From positions 1 to 29,527 of the forward strand of contig LRSR01001004.1 of the NCBI GenBank assembly GCA_001579985.1: a stretch of DNA of 29,527 nt, read 5' to 3'. The notes under the pieces were generated by a model. It had not been told where the DNA came from, did not search any database, and worked only from the letters and a program-made list of their open reading frames with translations. This document shows, one piece after another, positions 28,744 to 29,527 of the stretch (position 1 is its first letter; the number at the start of each line of letters is the position of its first letter). The stretch comes from Hypsibius dujardini (taxonomy: Eukaryota > Tardigrada > Eutardigrada > Parachela > Hypsibiidae). Both the position numbers and the translations under genes were made by a program.

Positions 28744-29356
28744 GTCTGTCTGTCTGCCTGTCTGCCTGCCTGCCTGTTTGTCTGTCTGTCTGTTTGTCTG
28801 TCTGTCGGTTTGTCTGTTTGTTTGCCTATCTATCTGTCTGACTACCTATTTGCCTGTTTAACTGTGTGGCTGTCGGTTTGTATATCTGCATGTCTGTTTG
28901 TTTTATACGCGTCTCGTGTGCACATTTCGGGGATTCCGGTAGCGGTACTGTTTCGGTAAATAACGCATCACCATAAGAAAGCATTGTAGTTGTTATATGC
29001 GTATATAATACTGGATGCCGAAGTCGTACCTGAGGAAAGGAATGCGGTAGGCGTCCGTTTTTTTGCTGTGCGTAAAATTCCTCTTTCACAGAATCCGTTT
29101 TATCACATTTGCCGGGAGCGAAACTGACCAATCCAATGGAGGTGCTGTTGTTAGCCGGTGCGACTTTCCCGCCATTCACCGTCACGACACCTTTACTCCC
29201 ATTTAATGCCAAGACATCTTGACCAGCAGCACCGCCTCCATTGCCGTTGACATAAATATTATTCACAAAAGCGTGACCATTGCAAGTGGTCTTGGACGCG
29301 TTGACGTGATGGCCGTTAGAACGCAACAGTCCGTTATGGTTCAGTTCGCCCAACAT
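25251..29356 (-). CDS. SHB: SHB-family SH2 adaptor protein
   Basis: Four exons, 29356-29030, 28607-27784, 26425-26303 and 25437-25251, sum to 1461 nt: 486 aa plus TAG, with phases 0,2,2 agreeing. The C-terminal SH2 domain (385 to about 480) matches the SHB/SHD/SHE/SHF group: WYFGAISRQEAEEILR (SHB WYHGNITRTEAESLLR), GCYIVRACE with Arg410 of the FLVR motif, RRDYSLAIKSSCGFMHLRI (SHB KQDYSLSLKSSQGFMHMKL), LPIRGAE..ILLHPV (SHB LPIKGAEHLSLLYPV). SHB-type adaptors link receptor tyrosine kinases to downstream signalling. Residues 1-383 are mostly unstructured: Asn/Gly-rich start, a long His/Gln-rich run, Ser/Pro-rich stretches, an acidic patch (DEDDGDD.., EEDDFDE) and a tyrosine pair GYSEYDVAG that could be phosphorylated. 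ATG 29356 is the first clear start; upstream frame stays open for a while, so the 5' end is less certain. Total length is close to human SHB (509 aa). It lies tail to tail with the myosin. Confidence 0.85.
25438..26302. other. SHB-like gene, last intron
   Basis: AT-rich intron inside the SH2 domain, GTGAGT donor (26302 leftwards) and TGTAG acceptor (25438). A run of nine guanines lies near 26040. No repeat family or coding sequence recognised. Confidence 0.7.
26526..26590. repeat. TTTTAA hexamer run in SHB-like intron 2
   Basis: About ten copies of AATTTT/TTTTAA, one with a G. Confidence 0.9.
26837..27440. mobile_element. Foldback element, most complete copy 2, in SHB-like intron 2
   Basis: A roughly 600-base imperfect palindrome. 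Arms share ATAATTATGGTGATTTTGAA, TTTTATCGGTCAGGATATGA, GCAGAATTTCAAAGTTGGGA and GGAAGATTCCATTTCCCTGA with their inverse on the right. The centre (27083-27171) is flanked by CAGGGGGCGGAGCT and AGCTCCGCCCCCTG. The outer edge carries AATGTCTCCG (inverse at 27419-27428). No coding capacity. Confidence 0.85.
27505..27775. repeat. CACAGACAC microsatellite in SHB-like intron 2
   Basis: ACACCACAGACACAACAGAC-type nonamer units up to the exon 2 donor (27783). The long minus-strand frame 28601-27501 runs from exon 2 into this repeat; its valine/cysteine tail is intronic. Confidence 0.94.
28672..28865. repeat. CTGT microsatellite in SHB-like intron 1
   Basis: Perfect (CTGT)n followed by decayed CTGTTTGTCTGT units in the intron 28608-29029. 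Confidence 0.95.
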
Positions 29357-29527
29357 TCGTGTGTTGCTGCCGTCCAGGACGGCGAGAGCGAATGTGAAAT
29401 ATATATTTCGGGAGGATATTAAAAATGTACGGACTCGACAAGCGGCTTGCCGGGAAAGCTGAGACGATGATACGCGATGAGAGAGATGCCGATGTGTGGC
29501 GGGAGAAGTGGAAATCGCGCGTTTACA

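Overview
The window is nuclear DNA from an animal, most likely an invertebrate. All recognisable genes are split by spliceosomal introns with GT..AG ends, and the gene set is metazoan: VAP, COMMD2, XRCC4, a double-PHD/SAM chromatin protein, an MRG/MSL3-type chromo-barrel protein, an unconventional myosin and an SHB-family adaptor. I cannot name the species. Introns and intergenic gaps are packed with GTCT/GACA microsatellites, minisatellites and short inverted-repeat (MITE/foldback) elements. I built gene models by hand from splice sites and reading phase. The VAP, XRCC4-like, chromo-barrel, myosin and SHB-like models each give a total divisible by three that ends at a stop codon.

Layout. Minus strand, 1-11135, right to left in transcription order: chromo-barrel protein (9338-11135, 303 aa); XRCC4-like protein (7504-8622, 220 aa); VAP (4177-6196, 225 aa); COMMD2-like exons (2240-3276); double PHD finger plus SAM domain exons (1-1984, running off the left edge). 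The COMMD2-like and PHD/SAM exons join in phase, so they may be one transcription unit. Region 11136-13754 has no convincing gene and holds inverted-repeat elements and minisatellites. Plus strand: a 15-exon myosin (13755-24249, 964 aa) with motor, one IQ motif and a C-terminal SH2 domain. Minus strand, tail to tail with it: an SHB-family adaptor (25251-29356, 486 aa) that also ends in an SH2 domain.

Most notable points. (1) The myosin motor-IQ-SH2 architecture, supported by conserved ATPase motifs, an intact FLVR arginine and continuous phase across all exons. (2) A TA-flanked MITE family (ends CAGTAAGCGACAG) sits in four introns of this one gene; in two of them its terminus forms the splice site, which resembles intron creation or capture by a transposon. 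(3) A foldback family with a conserved GGGCGGAGCT core occurs four times. (4) The XRCC4-like second intron has a minisatellite that repeats the 5' splice site five times.

The genes do not form a pathway. VAP is an ER membrane tether, XRCC4 acts in end joining, COMMD2 in the Commander complex, the PHD/SAM and chromo-barrel proteins in chromatin, and the myosin and SHB-like protein would both bind phosphotyrosine.
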